Translations under genes and position numbers: made by a program
Shown here: positions 17,855-27,845 of the stretch, piece by piece
Position numbering within the stretch: the first letter of the stretch is position 1
How the letters are laid out: each line of letters starts with the position of its first letter
Assembly (NCBI RefSeq): GCF_000241955.1
Contig: NC_016818.1
Span: 2,976,001 to 3,040,000, forward strand
DNA: 64,000 bases
Source of the DNA: Rahnella aquatilis CIP 78.65 = ATCC 33071
GTDB taxonomy: Bacteria; Pseudomonadota; Gammaproteobacteria; Enterobacterales; Enterobacteriaceae
Direction: 5' to 3'
Notes under the pieces: generated by a model
Seen by the model: only the letters and a program-made list of their open reading frames with translations
What the model was told of the DNA's origin: nothing
Database searches by the model: none

Positions 17855-18080
17855 TGCTCTCCCTGGCATAGCGCCCAAACAGCGCAGTCAGAATACGTTT
17901 GAATAACGGTTCTAATAATAGTGCTAAAACATACCGCAGTGGCCCTTTTCCTACCACGCCCAGCACGCGCGCCGCCAGCCCGGCAGGGCCGAAAGTCAGC
18001 GCCAGCGTAATCATAACGCTGAAAATTTTCGAAAACAGGCTGCGCTTACCCGGCAGCGAGGAATTCAGGGAACGGATCAT
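17829..18080 (-). CDS. pspD: Phage shock protein D
   Basis: 83 residues, slightly longer than E. coli PspD (73). The central FGPAGLAARVLGVV and PLRYVLALLLEPL segments match the PspD core, and a basic tail follows. It is a peripheral inner-membrane protein induced by envelope stress; its precise role is unknown. It lies between pspC and ycjX in the canonical operon and overlaps the ycjX start. Confidence 0.85.
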   Translation of the reverse strand: MIRSLNSSLPGKRSLFSKIFSVMITLALTFGPAGLAARVLGVVGKGPLRYVLALLLEPLFKRILTALFGRYARESNEKTTKRL

Positions 18081-18164
18081 AAAGATTCCTTAAGCGGGAG
18101 GTGAGAGGGAAAATAGCAGCCGGAACAATGTCCGGCGGCCAGAGGCAAGGCGGTGAATAAAGAA

Positions 18165-18524
18165 TTAAAGCTGGCGGAACCGGCTGCGCACACCGAACGT
18201 TTCCGAAGTGACATAACGCTCGACCTGACGTAAACGCTGTTCACTGGCTTTCAGCTCGCGGTCGGCTTCTTCCAGCAAATTACGTGGCGATGGTGCAGTT
18301 TCATCGTCATATTCGCTGGCCGGTACCGGATCCAGCACGTAACTGAGGATGATGTACGCCACCAGTGTGAACATGAACAGGCCAAAGAAAACCGACAGCA
18401 CGGCCATAATACGCAGCAGTTTTACCGGCACGCCCAGATAGTGCGACAGCCCGGCCAGCACGCCTTTCACCACGCCCTCTTCCGGTACGCGGTACAATTT
18501 TTTCTCTGACAGACGGGTCGCCAT
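18165..18524 (-). CDS. pspC: Phage shock protein C, membrane stress sensor
   Basis: 119 residues. An N-terminal PspC domain (KLYRVPEEGVVKGVLAGLSHYLG) is followed by a transmembrane helix (LRIMAVLSVFFGLFMFTLVAYIIL, about residues 38-62) and a polar C-terminal tail with a heptad-like stretch (EEADRELKASEQRLRQVE). With PspB it senses inner-membrane stress and draws PspA away from PspF. Its ATG overlaps the pspB stop by one base, giving tight coupling. Confidence 0.95.
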   Translation of the reverse strand: MATRLSEKKLYRVPEEGVVKGVLAGLSHYLGVPVKLLRIMAVLSVFFGLFMFTLVAYIILSYVLDPVPASEYDDETAPSPRNLLEEADRELKASEQRLRQVERYVTSETFGVRSRFRQL

Positions 18525-18751
18525 TATGATTGCCTCCAGCCCGGGTGTTCGGCATCGAGAATTTCTTCCAGCGCCTGAATGCGTTCACGCATACGTTGCG
18601 CTTCATGGGTCAGACTGGTGAGATTTTGCATCTCATGCTGACTAAGCTGACTGCCATTTTGCTGGCGATTGCTGTAGTGAAGCCACAACCAGACGGGCGC
18701 CACGAATAAAACGAAAATAGTCAGCGGAATAGCTAAAAACAGGAAGCTCAT
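18524..18751 (-). CDS. pspB: Phage shock protein B
   Basis: 75 residues: an N-terminal membrane anchor (FLFLAIPLTIFVLFVAPVWLWL) and a cytosolic coiled-coil tail (LTSLTHEAQRMRERIQALEE) ending EHPGWR, as in the PspB family. It partners PspC in stress sensing. Second gene of the pspABCD operon on minus. Confidence 0.95.
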   Translation of the reverse strand: MSFLFLAIPLTIFVLFVAPVWLWLHYSNRQQNGSQLSQHEMQNLTSLTHEAQRMRERIQALEEILDAEHPGWRQS

Positions 18752-18842
18752 TATCTGTATCTCTCCTGGAATCTGATGAGTCTTATTAATTCGATAATCC
18801 TGCTATAACCTGCCTGCGAACAGGCAGGTTTGATGGCAAACA

Positions 18843-19514
18843 TTAGGCGTCCTGGTTGCCGTTCATTTTAGCTTTCAGGGCAGCGATCTGTGCGCTGATT
18901 TCATCGTCGGCTTTCAGTTCGGCGAATTGCTGATCCAGTGATTTCTTTTTACCGATACTGACGCTTTCCGCTTCCGCTTCCATATGGTCGATACGGCGTT
19001 CGAACTGCTCAAAACGCGCCATCGCTTCATCAATTTTACCGCTGTCGAGCTGACGGCGAACGTCACGCGAGGACGCCGCGGCCTGATGGCGTAAGGTCAG
19101 CGCCTGCTGACGCGCACGGGTTTCGGTCAGTTTGCTTTCCAGCTCACCAATTTCTGACTTCATGCGATCCAGCGTTTCTTCCACCACGGTCACTTCGTTT
19201 TTCAGCGTAGTGACTAACTCGGACAATTTTTGCTTTTCGATCAGTGCCGCACGGGCCAGATCGTCTTTATCTTTACGCAGGGCCAGTTCGGCTTTTTCCT
19301 GCCATTCAATCTGCTGGGATTCACCCTGATCGATGCGACGGATCAGTTGTTTCTTTTCTGCCAGCGCACGGGCGGAGGTCGAACGCAGTTCCACCAGCGT
19401 GTCTTCCATTTCCTGAATCATCAGACGAACCAGTTTTTGCGGATCTTCTGCTTTATCCAGCAAGGTGTTGATGTTGGCGTTAATGATGTCAGCGAAGCGA
19501 GAAAAAATACCCAT
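18843..19514 (-). CDS. pspA: Phage shock protein A, membrane-protective ESCRT-III-like effector and PspF inhibitor
   Basis: 223 residues and almost entirely alpha-helical coiled coil. It begins [19 protein letters not shown], the amphipathic helix that binds stressed membrane, and contains the family stretch [20 protein letters not shown]. PspA binds and restrains PspF in unstressed cells and supports the inner membrane when released. First gene of the operon, preceded by a sigma-54 promoter at about 19608-19623. Divergent pspF lies 233 bases away, the canonical arrangement. Confidence 0.97.
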   Translation of the reverse strand: MGIFSRFADIINANINTLLDKAEDPQKLVRLMIQEMEDTLVELRSTSARALAEKKQLIRRIDQGESQQIEWQEKAELALRKDKDDLARAALIEKQKLSELVTTLKNEVTVVEETLDRMKSEIGELESKLTETRARQQALTLRHQAAASSRDVRRQLDSGKIDEAMARFEQFERRIDHMEAEAESVSIGKKKSLDQQFAELKADDEISAQIAALKAKMNGNQDA

Positions 19515-19607
19515 AATCGAAATTCCTCTTTGTTTCTGTTTGGTTTCCGGCCAAATGATTACCGGTTAAAGCCGCAGGTAATTTTTTCACTGCGGTGATA
19601 AACCTAT

Positions 19608-19623
19608 ATCAGGATCCGTGCCA
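19608..19623 (-). promoter_or_regulatory. Sigma-54 (-24/-12) promoter of the psp operon
   Basis: On minus, TGGCACGGATCCTGAT fits the sigma-54 pattern: a perfect TGGCACG -24 element and a weaker -12 element (CTGAT instead of TTGCA/T), with GG and GA 10 bases apart. It lies 94 bases before pspA, and psp genes are known sigma-54/PspF targets. Upstream activating sites for PspF and IHF should lie in 19624-19740 but I cannot delimit them. Confidence 0.75.
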
Positions 19624-19747
19624 ACTTTTTAAAATTATTATCTGCATGAATAAATTGAATTTTTCATCTTTTCCTCTGCTATGCTTATTTTTCGAGATGA
19701 TTATTTTCACTAAGTGTTAGTGTGTTTCACCACACAAGGAAAGCCAA

Positions 19748-20749
19748 ATGACGGATAACACAGACAATTTACTCGGCGAAGCCAACGCCTTTATTGAAGT
19801 GCTGGAACAGGTTTCACAACTGGCGAAACTCAACAAACCGGTTCTGGTCACCGGCGAACGCGGCAGCGGAAAAGAACTGATTGCACATCGTCTGCATTAT
19901 CTGTCGCCCCGCTGGCAGGGGCCGTTCATTTCACTTAACTGTGCGGCGCTCAATGAAAACCTGCTGGACTCCGAATTGTTCGGCCATGAAGCGGGGGCAT
20001 TTACCGGCGCACAGAAACGTCATCTCGGGCGCTTTGAACGTGCGGATGGCGGCACGTTATTTCTTGATGAACTGGCGACAGCGCCAATGCTGGTGCAGGA
20101 AAAACTCCTGCGCGTGATCGAATACGGCCATCTGGAACGCGTCGGGGGCAGCCAGCCGTTACAGGTGGATGTCCGTCTGGTGTGTGCGACCAATGATGAT
20201 TTGCCGATGCTGGCCGCTGAAGGAAAATTCCGCGCCGACCTGCTCGACCGGCTGGCGTTTGATGTGGTGCAACTGCCTCCCCTGCGCGAACGCCAGCAGG
20301 ACATCATGTTGCTGGCCGAACATTTTGCCATTCAGATGTGTCGTGAACTGTCTCTTCCTTTGTTCCCCGGATTTACGGAATATGCCCGCGAAACCCTGCT
20401 GGCCTACCGCTGGCCGGGAAATATCCGCGAGCTGAAAAACGTTGTGGAGCGATCGATGTACCGCCACGGTACCAGTGATTTTCCGCTCGATAATATTATC
20501 CTGAACCCGTTTGCGCAGCGCACCGCCGTAACGGCTGACGACAGTAAGCACGATAACCTGCCGACGCTGCCGCTGGATCTTAAGCACTGGGTCACCGGGC
20601 AGGAAAAAAATCTGATCGAACAGGCTTTACGGCAGGCGCGGTTTAATCAGCGTAAAGCGGCTGAGCTGCTGAACGTGACCTATCATCAGTTACGCGGAAT
20701 GTTGAAGAAACACGGGATACAGGTGAATTCGCAGGAAACGGCTGAATAG
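19748..20749 (+). CDS. pspF: PspF, sigma-54-dependent activator of the psp operon
   Basis: 333 residues. An AAA+ bacterial enhancer-binding protein without an N-terminal receiver domain. Walker A GERGSGKE (36-43), the sigma-54-contacting GAFTGA loop (83-88), Walker B GTLFLDE (near 103-108) and a C-terminal Fis-type HTH (FNQRKAAELLNVTYHQLRGM) are all visible. PspA holds it inactive by direct binding. It is divergent from pspA and sits just before the ryhB terminator. Ribosome site AAGGAAAG precedes the ATG. Confidence 0.97.
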   Translation: MTDNTDNLLGEANAFIEVLEQVSQLAKLNKPVLVTGERGSGKELIAHRLHYLSPRWQGPFISLNCAALNENLLDSELFGHEAGAFTGAQKRHLGRFERADGGTLFLDELATAPMLVQEKLLRVIEYGHLERVGGSQPLQVDVRLVCATNDDLPMLAAEGKFRADLLDRLAFDVVQLPPLRERQQDIMLLAEHFAIQMCRELSLPLFPGFTEYARETLLAYRWPGNIRELKNVVERSMYRHGTSDFPLDNIILNPFAQRTAVTADDSKHDNLPTLPLDLKHWVTGQEKNLIEQALRQARFNQRKAAELLNVTYHQLRGMLKKHGIQVNSQETAE

Positions 20750-20753
20750 CAGG

Positions 20754-20857
20754 CAAAAAAAAGCCAGCACCCGAGCTGGCTAAGTCATACTGGAAGCAAT
20801 GTGAGCAATGTCGTACCTGGCGATTAACGTCCCTGGCGGGACACCTTTCGTTCGGTA
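20754..20857 (-). ncRNA. ryhB: RyhB iron-sparing small RNA
   Basis: The minus strand at about 20760-20822 carries the conserved RyhB core: a GACATTGCTCACATTGCTTC stretch, then a CAGTATGACTTAGCCAGC-like segment and a GC-rich terminator hairpin (20762-20768 with 20775-20781) with an 8-T tail. RyhB, with Hfq, represses iron-using proteins such as Fe-S enzymes and SodB when iron is scarce. Upstream sit TATCAT (-10, 20864-20869) and TTTACA (-35, 20888-20893), with a Fur box over the promoter. The 5' end (about 20857) is inferred from the -10; the first ~35 bases differ from E. coli. The gene lies between pspF and sapA, not beside yhhX/yhhY as in E. coli. Confidence 0.9.
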
Positions 20858-20863
20858 AAAAGA

Positions 20864-20922
20864 ATGATAATGGTTCTCAGTATCGTCTGTAAAGCAGTTT
20901 GTTGAGAATATTTCTCATTACC
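20864..20922 (-). promoter_or_regulatory. Fur-controlled promoter of ryhB, two Fur boxes
   Basis: The sequence 20866-20884 matches 15 of 19 positions of the Fur consensus and overlaps the -10/-35 spacer of the ryhB promoter. A second, weaker match (about 13 of 19) lies at 20904-20922. Iron-loaded Fur should silence ryhB. The second box lies about 190 bases before the sapA start, so an effect on sapA is possible but unproven. Confidence 0.8.
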
Positions 20923-21113
20923 ACAATGATATCATGGCTACTTATTGAACACCCTTAAGGTCGTTAAGGACTTCATTTTGTTTCGCCTCAAGCCTTGCCA
21001 GAATAATTTTTGCGCGATGTGCCGCAGGATCATACGCTGTTTTGCTCAATGGATTGGGGTACCTCGCAGAGTACGGTACACTTAGCCTATTGCACCTTAA
21101 CTTTGAAGCCTTT

Positions 21114-22796
21114 ATGCGTCGTCTAACTTTGTGGATGCTTTTACTGATCGGCTTGTCCACAGCAGCTTTTGCTGAGACTGCCCCAAAACATGCCAGCCCG
21201 GTCGTCGTCAGTGCGCCGGTGAAAGACATTCGCCAGAGCGGCTTTGTCTATTGTGTTAACGGCATGATCAACACTTTTAACCCGCAGAAAGCCAGCAGCG
21301 GGCTGATCATTGATACGCTGGCCGCACAGTTATATGACCGCCTGCTGGATGTCGACCCCTATACCTATCGCCTGATGCCAGAACTGGCACTCAGTTGGGA
21401 AGTGCTCGATGATGGCGCAACCTACCGTTTCCATCTGCGCAAAGATGTATCTTTCCAGAAAACCGGCTGGTTTTCGCCGTCGCGCAAGATGAACGCCGAT
21501 GATGTGGTGTTCAGTTTCCAGCGCATCATCGACCCGAAAAATCACTACCACGCCGTAAACGGTGAGGAGTATCCGTATTTCGACAGCCTGCAGTTTGCCC
21601 GTGCGGTGAAAAGCATCAAAAAACTCGACGATTACACCGTTGAGTTTCGCCTCAATAATCCTGACGCCTCATTCCTGTGGCACCTGGCCACGCACTACGC
21701 GCCGGTGCTTTCCGCAGAATATGCCGGAAAACTGACCCAATCCGGCAATGAAGAAGAGATTGATCGCCAGCCGGTCGGCACAGGTCCGTTCCAGTTAGGC
21801 GAATACCGCACCGGACAATATGTGCGACTGGCGCGCAACGGACAATACTGGAAAGGCACGCCGCGCATGGCGCAGGTGGTGATTGATATGGGTGTTGGCG
21901 GCACCGGGCGTTTGTCGAAATTGCTGACCGGTGAATGTGATGTGCTGGCCTATCCGGCGGCCAGTCAGCTTTCCATATTGCGCGAGGATCCGCGTTTGCG
22001 TCTTTCCCTGCGCCCCGGGATGAACGTTGCCTATCTGGCTTTCAATACCAACAAAGCCCCGTTCAATGACCCGCGCATCCGTCAGGCGGTGGCGCTGTCG
22101 ATCAACAATCAGCGCCTGATGCAGTCGATTTATTATGGCACCGCTGAAACCGCTGCCTCTATTTTGCCGCGCGCGTCCTGGGCTTATGACAGCAACGCAC
22201 AAGTGACGGAATACAATCCGGATAAAGCGAAGCAAATCCTGAAAGATCTCGGACAGGAAAAGCTCAATCTGCATTTATGGGTGCCGACGGCGTCGCAGTC
22301 ATTTAACCCCAGTCCGCTGAAAACCGCCGAACTGATCCAGGCAGATTTGGCGCAGGTGGGTATTAAAGTCACGATTGTCCCGGTCGAGGGACGTTTCCAG
22401 GAAGCTAAGCTGATGGAGATGAATCACGACCTGACGCTGTCCGGCTGGTCAACAGACAGTAACGACCCGGACAGTTTCTTCCGCCCGATGCTCAGTTGTG
22501 CGGCGATTCATTCGCAGACCAACTATGCTCACTGGTGTAGCCCGGAATTTGATGAATTACTGCGTCAGGGGCTGTTGTCACAGCAACTTTCTCAGCGCAT
22601 TGAATTCTATCAGCAGGCGCAAAAAATACTTGAGCAGGAACTGCCGGTGTTGCCACTGGCCTCTTCCCTGCGCCTTCAGGCTTACCGTTACGACATTAAA
22701 GGGCTGGTGTTGAGCCCGTTTGGCAATTCTTCGTTTGCCGGTGTGTTTCGTGATGATGAAAAAAGTCGTGATGACGAAGGAAGGAAAGCGCCATGA
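21114..22796 (+). CDS. sapA: SapA, periplasmic peptide-binding protein of the Sap ABC system
   Basis: 560 residues, family 5 solute-binding protein. The signal peptide [20 protein letters not shown] is cleaved near residue 20. Strong match to E. coli SapA runs throughout: [35 protein letters not shown] and [14 protein letters not shown]. It is tied to resistance to cationic antimicrobial peptides and, in E. coli, to putrescine export by SapBCDF. ATG 21114 is chosen because it starts the signal peptide; a longer frame from 21042 would place 24 polar residues before it. The stop overlaps sapB (ATGA). Confidence 0.95.
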   Translation: MRRLTLWMLLLIGLSTAAFAETAPKHASPVVVSAPVKDIRQSGFVYCVNGMINTFNPQKASSGLIIDTLAAQLYDRLLDVDPYTYRLMPELALSWEVLDDGATYRFHLRKDVSFQKTGWFSPSRKMNADDVVFSFQRIIDPKNHYHAVNGEEYPYFDSLQFARAVKSIKKLDDYTVEFRLNNPDASFLWHLATHYAPVLSAEYAGKLTQSGNEEEIDRQPVGTGPFQLGEYRTGQYVRLARNGQYWKGTPRMAQVVIDMGVGGTGRLSKLLTGECDVLAYPAASQLSILREDPRLRLSLRPGMNVAYLAFNTNKAPFNDPRIRQAVALSINNQRLMQSIYYGTAETAASILPRASWAYDSNAQVTEYNPDKAKQILKDLGQEKLNLHLWVPTASQSFNPSPLKTAELIQADLAQVGIKVTIVPVEGRFQEAKLMEMNHDLTLSGWSTDSNDPDSFFRPMLSCAAIHSQTNYAHWCSPEFDELLRQGLLSQQLSQRIEFYQQAQKILEQELPVLPLASSLRLQAYRYDIKGLVLSPFGNSSFAGVFRDDEKSRDDEGRKAP

Positions 22797-23758
22797 TCAT
22801 CTTTACGCTACGTCGCATTTTGCTGCTGCTGGTCACGCTGTTTTTCCTCAGTCTGGTGGCATTCAGCCTGAGTTATTTCACACCGAATGCGCCACTGCGC
22901 GGCGCGTCCTTATGGGATGCCTACCGCTTCTATTTTGCGGGTCTTTGTCAGTTTGATTTTGGTGTGTCGAGCATCAACGGCGAAGGCATCTCTTATCAGC
23001 TGAAAGCGGTTTTCCCGGCTACGATGGAACTGTGTGTTCTGTCCTTTGCGCTGGCGTTAGTCGTCGGGATCCCGCTGGGCATTCTGGCGGGGGTGATGCG
23101 CGGAAAATGGCCGGATGTGGCCATCAGCAGCATGGCCCTGCTCGGCTTTTCAATTCCGGTGTTCTGGCTGGCGGTGTTGCTGATGCTGTTCTTCTCGCTG
23201 CAATTGGGCTGGCTGCCAGTTTCCGGTCGTCTGGATTTACTCTATCAGTTGAAAACCGTCACCGGCCTGACGCTGGTTGATGCCTGGCTTTCCGATTCGC
23301 CATACCGCCATGAGATGATCATGAGCGCCATCCGCCATATGATTTTACCGATCGCCGCGCTGGCCGTTGCGCCGACGACAGAAGTGATCCGCCTGATGCG
23401 TATTTCCACCGACGATGTGCTGGAAAAAAACTACGTGAAGGCCGCCGCAACGCGCGGTTTATCACGCTTTACGATTATCCGTCGCCATGTATTACACAAC
23501 GCGCTGCCGCCAATTATTCCAAAACTCGGCCTGCAATTTTCGACCATGCTGACGCTGGCGATGATTACCGAAGTGGTCTTTAACTGGCCGGGCATCGGGC
23601 GCTGGCTGATTAACGCCATCCGTCAGCAGGATTACGCGGCGATTTCAGCCGGTGTGATGGTCGTTGGCTCGCTGGTGATTGTGGTTAACGTGCTTTCAGA
23701 CATTCTGGGTGCACTGATGAATCCATTGAAACATAAGGAATGGTATGCCCTTCGATAA
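22793..23758 (+). CDS. sapB: SapB, permease of the Sap ABC system
   Basis: 321 residues, inner-membrane permease of the DppB/OppB type. Several hydrophobic helices and the permease EAA-like loop ([20 protein letters not shown]) are visible near the C-terminal third. It overlaps sapA by four bases and sapC by 14, so the genes are tightly coupled. Pairs with SapC. Confidence 0.95.
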   Translation: MIIFTLRRILLLLVTLFFLSLVAFSLSYFTPNAPLRGASLWDAYRFYFAGLCQFDFGVSSINGEGISYQLKAVFPATMELCVLSFALALVVGIPLGILAGVMRGKWPDVAISSMALLGFSIPVFWLAVLLMLFFSLQLGWLPVSGRLDLLYQLKTVTGLTLVDAWLSDSPYRHEMIMSAIRHMILPIAALAVAPTTEVIRLMRISTDDVLEKNYVKAAATRGLSRFTIIRRHVLHNALPPIIPKLGLQFSTMLTLAMITEVVFNWPGIGRWLINAIRQQDYAAISAGVMVVGSLVIVVNVLSDILGALMNPLKHKEWYALR

Positions 23759-24635
23759 TGTATACCGCGAAAAACAGGTTCCGAGCCCGCTGCGCCACAC
23801 GTGGGGGATTTTTTATCGCGACACGCTGTCGATGATCGGTTTCTACGGCGTGCTCGGCTTGTTATTGTTGTGCGTATTTGGACATTTATTAGCCCCTTAC
23901 GCGCTCGACCAGCAATTCCTGGGTTACCAGCTATTACCGCCATCCTGGTCGCGCTACGGCAATGTGTCGTTCTTCCTCGGCACTGACGATCTGGGTCGTG
24001 ATTTACTCAGCCGGATGTTAACCGGTGCAGCACCAACAATTGGCGGCGCACTGGTGATTACTCTGGCAGCCTCGCTGTGTGGCGTGATTGTCGGTGTGCT
24101 GGCCGGGATCAGCCGGGGTCTGAAATCGGCCATTCTGAACCATATTCTCGATACACTGCTGTCGATCCCTTCCCTGCTGCTGGCCATTGTCGTGGTCGCG
24201 TTTATCGGCCCGAAGCTCGAGCATGCGATGCTGGCTGTCTGGCTGGCCCTGTTGCCGCGCATTTCGCGTACGATTTACAGTGCGGTGCATGATGAGCTGG
24301 AAAAAGAGTATGTGGTCGCCGTGCGGCTTGACGGCGCATCTACCTGGCAAATTCTGCGTTTTGCCGTTCTGCCGAATATCGTCGCAGTGCTGGCAACGGA
24401 ATTTACCCGTGCACTGTCAATGGCGATTCTGGATATCGCCGCGTTAGGCTTTCTGGATCTGGGCGCGCAATTGCCTTCACCGGAATGGGGAGCCATGCTC
24501 GGCGATTCGCTGGAGCTGGTGTACGTCGCACCGTGGACAGTCATGCTGCCAGGGGCTGCCATTCTTATCAGCGTGCTGCTGATCAACCTGCTGGGTGACG
24601 GTGTGCGTCGGGCGATTAACGCGGGGGTGGAATAA
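23745..24635 (+). CDS. sapC: SapC, permease of the Sap ABC system
   Basis: 296 residues, inner-membrane permease of the DppC/OppC type. N-terminal helix after TLSMIGFYG, then the [15 protein letters not shown] motif typical of DppC-type permeases, and an EAA-like loop [20 protein letters not shown]. Start lies within the end of sapB; the stop shares one base with the sapD start. Confidence 0.95.
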   Translation: MPFDNVYREKQVPSPLRHTWGIFYRDTLSMIGFYGVLGLLLLCVFGHLLAPYALDQQFLGYQLLPPSWSRYGNVSFFLGTDDLGRDLLSRMLTGAAPTIGGALVITLAASLCGVIVGVLAGISRGLKSAILNHILDTLLSIPSLLLAIVVVAFIGPKLEHAMLAVWLALLPRISRTIYSAVHDELEKEYVVAVRLDGASTWQILRFAVLPNIVAVLATEFTRALSMAILDIAALGFLDLGAQLPSPEWGAMLGDSLELVYVAPWTVMLPGAAILISVLLINLLGDGVRRAINAGVE

Positions 24636-25627
24636 TGCCGTTACTCGATATCCGCAATCTGACCATTGAATTTATGACCGCCGATGGCCCGGTCAAAGCC
24701 GTCGATCGCGTCAGTATGACGCTTAACGCCGGTGAAATCCGCGGACTGGTGGGCGAATCCGGCTCAGGTAAAAGCCTGATTGCCAAAGCTATCTGTGGCG
24801 TTACTAATGACAACTGGCGTGTGACGGCTGACCGTATGCGCTTTGATAACATCGACCTGTTGCAGCTGACGCCCCGTGAGCGGCGCAAACTGGTCGGGCA
24901 AAACGTATCAATGATTTTCCAGGAGCCGCAGTCCTGTCTGGATCCTTCAGAAAGCATTGGTCGCCAGCTGATTCAGGCGATCCCCGGCTGGACCTATAAA
25001 GGTCGCTGGTATCAGCGCTGGAAATGGCGAAAAAAACGCGCCATCGAGCTGCTGCACCGCGTCGGAATTAAAGATCACAAAGACATTATGGCCAGTTATC
25101 CGTATGAACTGACCGAAGGCGAGTGCCAGAAAGTGATGATCGCCATCGCGCTGGCGAATCAGCCACGTTTGCTGATTGCCGATGAGCCGACGAATGCCAT
25201 GGAACCGACCACCCAGGCACAGATTTTCCGTCTGCTGGCGCGGCTCAATCAGAACAATAACACCACCATTTTGCTGATCAGCCACGATCTGCAAATGATG
25301 AGCAAATGGGCGAACCGCGTAAACGTGTTGTATTGCGGACAAACGGTTGAAAGCGCGGTGTGTGAAGAACTGCTGGCCACGCCGCATCATCCTTATACAC
25401 AGGCACTGATCCGCGCGATGCCTGATTTCGGCCGCTCACTGCCGCATAAAAGCCGTCTGAATACGCTGCCGGGTGCCATTCCTTCGCTGGAACATTTGCC
25501 GATTGGCTGCCGCCTGGGGCCACGCTGCCCTTATGCGCAGAAAAAATGCATCGAAACGCCACGTCTGCGTCTGGCTAAAACCCATGCGTATGCCTGCCAC
25601 TTTCCGCTGAACATGGAGGAGCAATAA
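24635..25627 (+). CDS. sapD: SapD, ATPase of the Sap ABC system
   Basis: 330 residues. Walker A GESGSGKS (40-47), Walker B LLIADEP and a non-standard signature (LTEGECQKV where LSGGQ is usual), as in SapD. The C-terminal oligopeptide-transporter extension with cysteines ([14 protein letters not shown]) is present. SapD is also reported to supply ATP-binding function to Trk potassium uptake in E. coli. One-base overlaps join it to sapC and sapF. Confidence 0.95.
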   Translation: MPLLDIRNLTIEFMTADGPVKAVDRVSMTLNAGEIRGLVGESGSGKSLIAKAICGVTNDNWRVTADRMRFDNIDLLQLTPRERRKLVGQNVSMIFQEPQSCLDPSESIGRQLIQAIPGWTYKGRWYQRWKWRKKRAIELLHRVGIKDHKDIMASYPYELTEGECQKVMIAIALANQPRLLIADEPTNAMEPTTQAQIFRLLARLNQNNNTTILLISHDLQMMSKWANRVNVLYCGQTVESAVCEELLATPHHPYTQALIRAMPDFGRSLPHKSRLNTLPGAIPSLEHLPIGCRLGPRCPYAQKKCIETPRLRLAKTHAYACHFPLNMEEQ

Positions 25628-26436
25628 TGGGCGAAACTCTGCTCGAAGTGCGCAATCTGAGCAAAACGTTCCGTTATCGCACCGGTCTGTTCCGCAAAAT
25701 GAATCTCGACGCCGTAAAACCGGTCAGCTTTACCCTGCGCGAAAAACAAACGCTGGCGATCATCGGCGAGAATGGTTCCGGCAAATCGACGCTGGCCAAG
25801 ATGCTTTCCGGTATGGTCGAGCCAAGCGGCGGCGAAATTCTGATTGATGAACATCCGCTGGAGTTTCGTGATTATCGCTTCCGCAGCCAGCAAATCCGCA
25901 TGATTTTTCAGGATCCGAGCACATCACTTAATCCACGCCAGCGTATCGGGCAGCTACTCGAAGCGCCACTGCGGCTGAACAGCGAAATGGAGGCACAACA
26001 ACGCGAACAACGCATCAACGAGACACTGCGTCTGGTGGGCATGCTGCCTGATCATGCCAATTATTACCCGCATATGCTGGCGTCGGGTCAGAAGCAGCGC
26101 GTGGCACTGGCCCGTGCGCTTATCCTGCAACCTAAAGTGATCGTGGCGGACGAAGCGCTGGCGTCTCTGGATATGTCGATGCGTTCGCAAATCATCAATA
26201 TGATGCTCGAATTGCAGGAAAAACAAGGCATTTCATATATCTACGTGACTCAGCATTTGGGCATGATGAAGCACATCAGCGATCAGGTACTGGTGATGCA
26301 CGAAGGCGAAGTGGTGGAACGCGGAAATACGGCCGAGGTTCTGGCAGCACCGCTACATGATCTGACCAGGCGGTTGATTTCCAGCCACTTCGGCGAAGCA
26401 CTGACTGCCGATGCCTGGCGCCGTGACGGTCATTAA
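25627..26436 (+). CDS. sapF: SapF, ATPase of the Sap ABC system
   Basis: 269 residues. Walker A GENGSGKS (47-54), signature LASGQKQR, Walker B VIVADEA and the D-loop LASLDMSMRSQ. Last gene of sapABCDF, ending in a terminator at 26475. In E. coli fabI follows nearby; here it does not. Confidence 0.95.
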   Translation: MGETLLEVRNLSKTFRYRTGLFRKMNLDAVKPVSFTLREKQTLAIIGENGSGKSTLAKMLSGMVEPSGGEILIDEHPLEFRDYRFRSQQIRMIFQDPSTSLNPRQRIGQLLEAPLRLNSEMEAQQREQRINETLRLVGMLPDHANYYPHMLASGQKQRVALARALILQPKVIVADEALASLDMSMRSQIINMMLELQEKQGISYIYVTQHLGMMKHISDQVLVMHEGEVVERGNTAEVLAAPLHDLTRRLISSHFGEALTADAWRRDGH

Positions 26437-26474
26437 TGCCATTTTCGCGTGATAAACGGGCAGATTCCCCCCGC

Positions 26475-26508
26475 AAACGGTGTCAGGAAACTGACGCCGT
26501 TTTCCTTT
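26475..26508 (+). terminator. Rho-independent terminator of the sap operon
   Basis: A 12-bp stem with one G-T pair (26475-26486 with 26491-26502), a GAAA loop and a T-rich tail. Confidence 0.85.
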
Positions 26509-26642
26509 TATGCAAATTCACCTCCTGCTATTCCTTTTCGATATGATTTATCGCTTAACATTATTTTATATCGGCAACAGTATCGGCAAGGATAGGGCCT
26601 GATAATTTGCCTGAGTGACAGGCTTGAAGAAAGGACCCGTTC

Positions 26643-27845
26643 ATGGAACAACAACGCAAGGCCGCACACAGCGGCTGGTATCATGAAACACAATCCAGCC
26701 AATATGGTCATCTGCCGCTCGATCCCCACGCAGCGTTGGTACAGGATCGCTTTCTGCTGGGCCTTGATGCTCAGCTCGACCCGACGCTTCGCCAGTTGCT
26801 TAACGAACGCCAGCGACTGCTGCGGGCATCCCGCGCCTGTTATGAGGTGCTGTTTCCTGACACTCTGAGGGTGTCGCGTACCGAAACATTATCATTGTAT
26901 GACCGTCTCAGCAGTGCACTGACGGTGGCACAGGTCAGCGGCGTACAGACACTTTGTAGCCATTACGCTGCCCGTCTCGCCCCGCTTCCCAGCCCTGATG
27001 CCTCCCGTGAAAGTAATATCCGCCAGACCCACATTACCCAGTTCGCGCGATTACTCGCTACCCAGCCAACACTGATTACGGCACCCATGCTGCACCAGCT
27101 TTATGACGTGGGCTTCAGCACGCGCGATATCGTGACCTTTACGCAGGTGATTGGCTTTGTCAGTTATCAGGCGCGTGTACTGGCGGTTCTGAATGGTTTA
27201 CGAGGCCGCGCCGCCGCCGTATTGCCGGGATTTCCTTCGCCGGAAGGTTGCGAGCAGAAAGGATTTTCACTGGCGATGTTGCAATGGACATCGCGTTTAC
27301 CGGAGGTGGTGCCGGAAAACGCCAGCCAGCATCAGCAGGATGTGCTGGATTTAATCGCGCCGGACGCCCGTTCTTCCTCTTTCTATACATTACTGGTGCA
27401 TGACGCCGACGCGCTGAGCGAATTTTCTGCGGTATTCAATAATATTATGCAGGCCGGCGCGGATCCCGTCGCCGCGTGGCGTGAACTGGCTGCCGTGGCA
27501 ACGTCGCAGCTCAACGGTTGTCTGTATTGCGCCGGGATCCACGGACGTTTATATCTTGAAGCGGGCGGTAATGAGACGCTGATTAGCGAATTATTCGCAG
27601 AAAATCATCGCGATGATGCCGTCGATACGCTGTCGAAAAATCTGCAAGACAAAAAAGAAGTCGCTTTACTGGAAGCGGTAGTCACCCTGACCCGCACACC
27701 GGAACGTTTTGATGCACGCCAGTTGCATGGTTTGTCTGATGCAGGTTATTCGGCAACACAATCTCTGGATATTCTGCTGACTGCGGCGCTGTTCAGCTGG
27801 TCAAACCGTCTGATTCAGACGCTGGGTGACACCCTGAATCAGTAG
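26643..27845 (+). CDS. Two-domain AhpD/carboxymuconolactone decarboxylase-like protein
   Basis: 400 residues. The C-terminal half has the AhpD-type redox motif: C293-x-x-C296 with H300 (LNGCLYCAGIHG) in a helical CMD fold. The N-terminal half has similar helices (e.g. GFSTRDIVTFTQVIGFVSYQARVL) but no CxxC. It resembles a fusion of the paired CMD/alkylhydroperoxidase families named after Avi_7170 and Avi_7169, usually encoded as two genes; that assignment is from memory. Likely a peroxidase or thiol-redox helper; the substrate is unknown. It is alone between sapF and dtpA with its own AAAGGA ribosome site. Confidence 0.75.
   Translation: MEQQRKAAHSGWYHETQSSQYGHLPLDPHAALVQDRFLLGLDAQLDPTLRQLLNERQRLLRASRACYEVLFPDTLRVSRTETLSLYDRLSSALTVAQVSGVQTLCSHYAARLAPLPSPDASRESNIRQTHITQFARLLATQPTLITAPMLHQLYDVGFSTRDIVTFTQVIGFVSYQARVLAVLNGLRGRAAAVLPGFPSPEGCEQKGFSLAMLQWTSRLPEVVPENASQHQQDVLDLIAPDARSSSFYTLLVHDADALSEFSAVFNNIMQAGADPVAAWRELAAVATSQLNGCLYCAGIHGRLYLEAGGNETLISELFAENHRDDAVDTLSKNLQDKKEVALLEAVVTLTRTPERFDARQLHGLSDAGYSATQSLDILLTAALFSWSNRLIQTLGDTLNQ

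Noticed and set aside
20942..21229. 95-codon minus frame upstream of sapA
   Set aside because: It runs antisense over the sapA signal peptide, lacks a clear ribosome site and resembles no family; the real minus gene here is the RyhB RNA.
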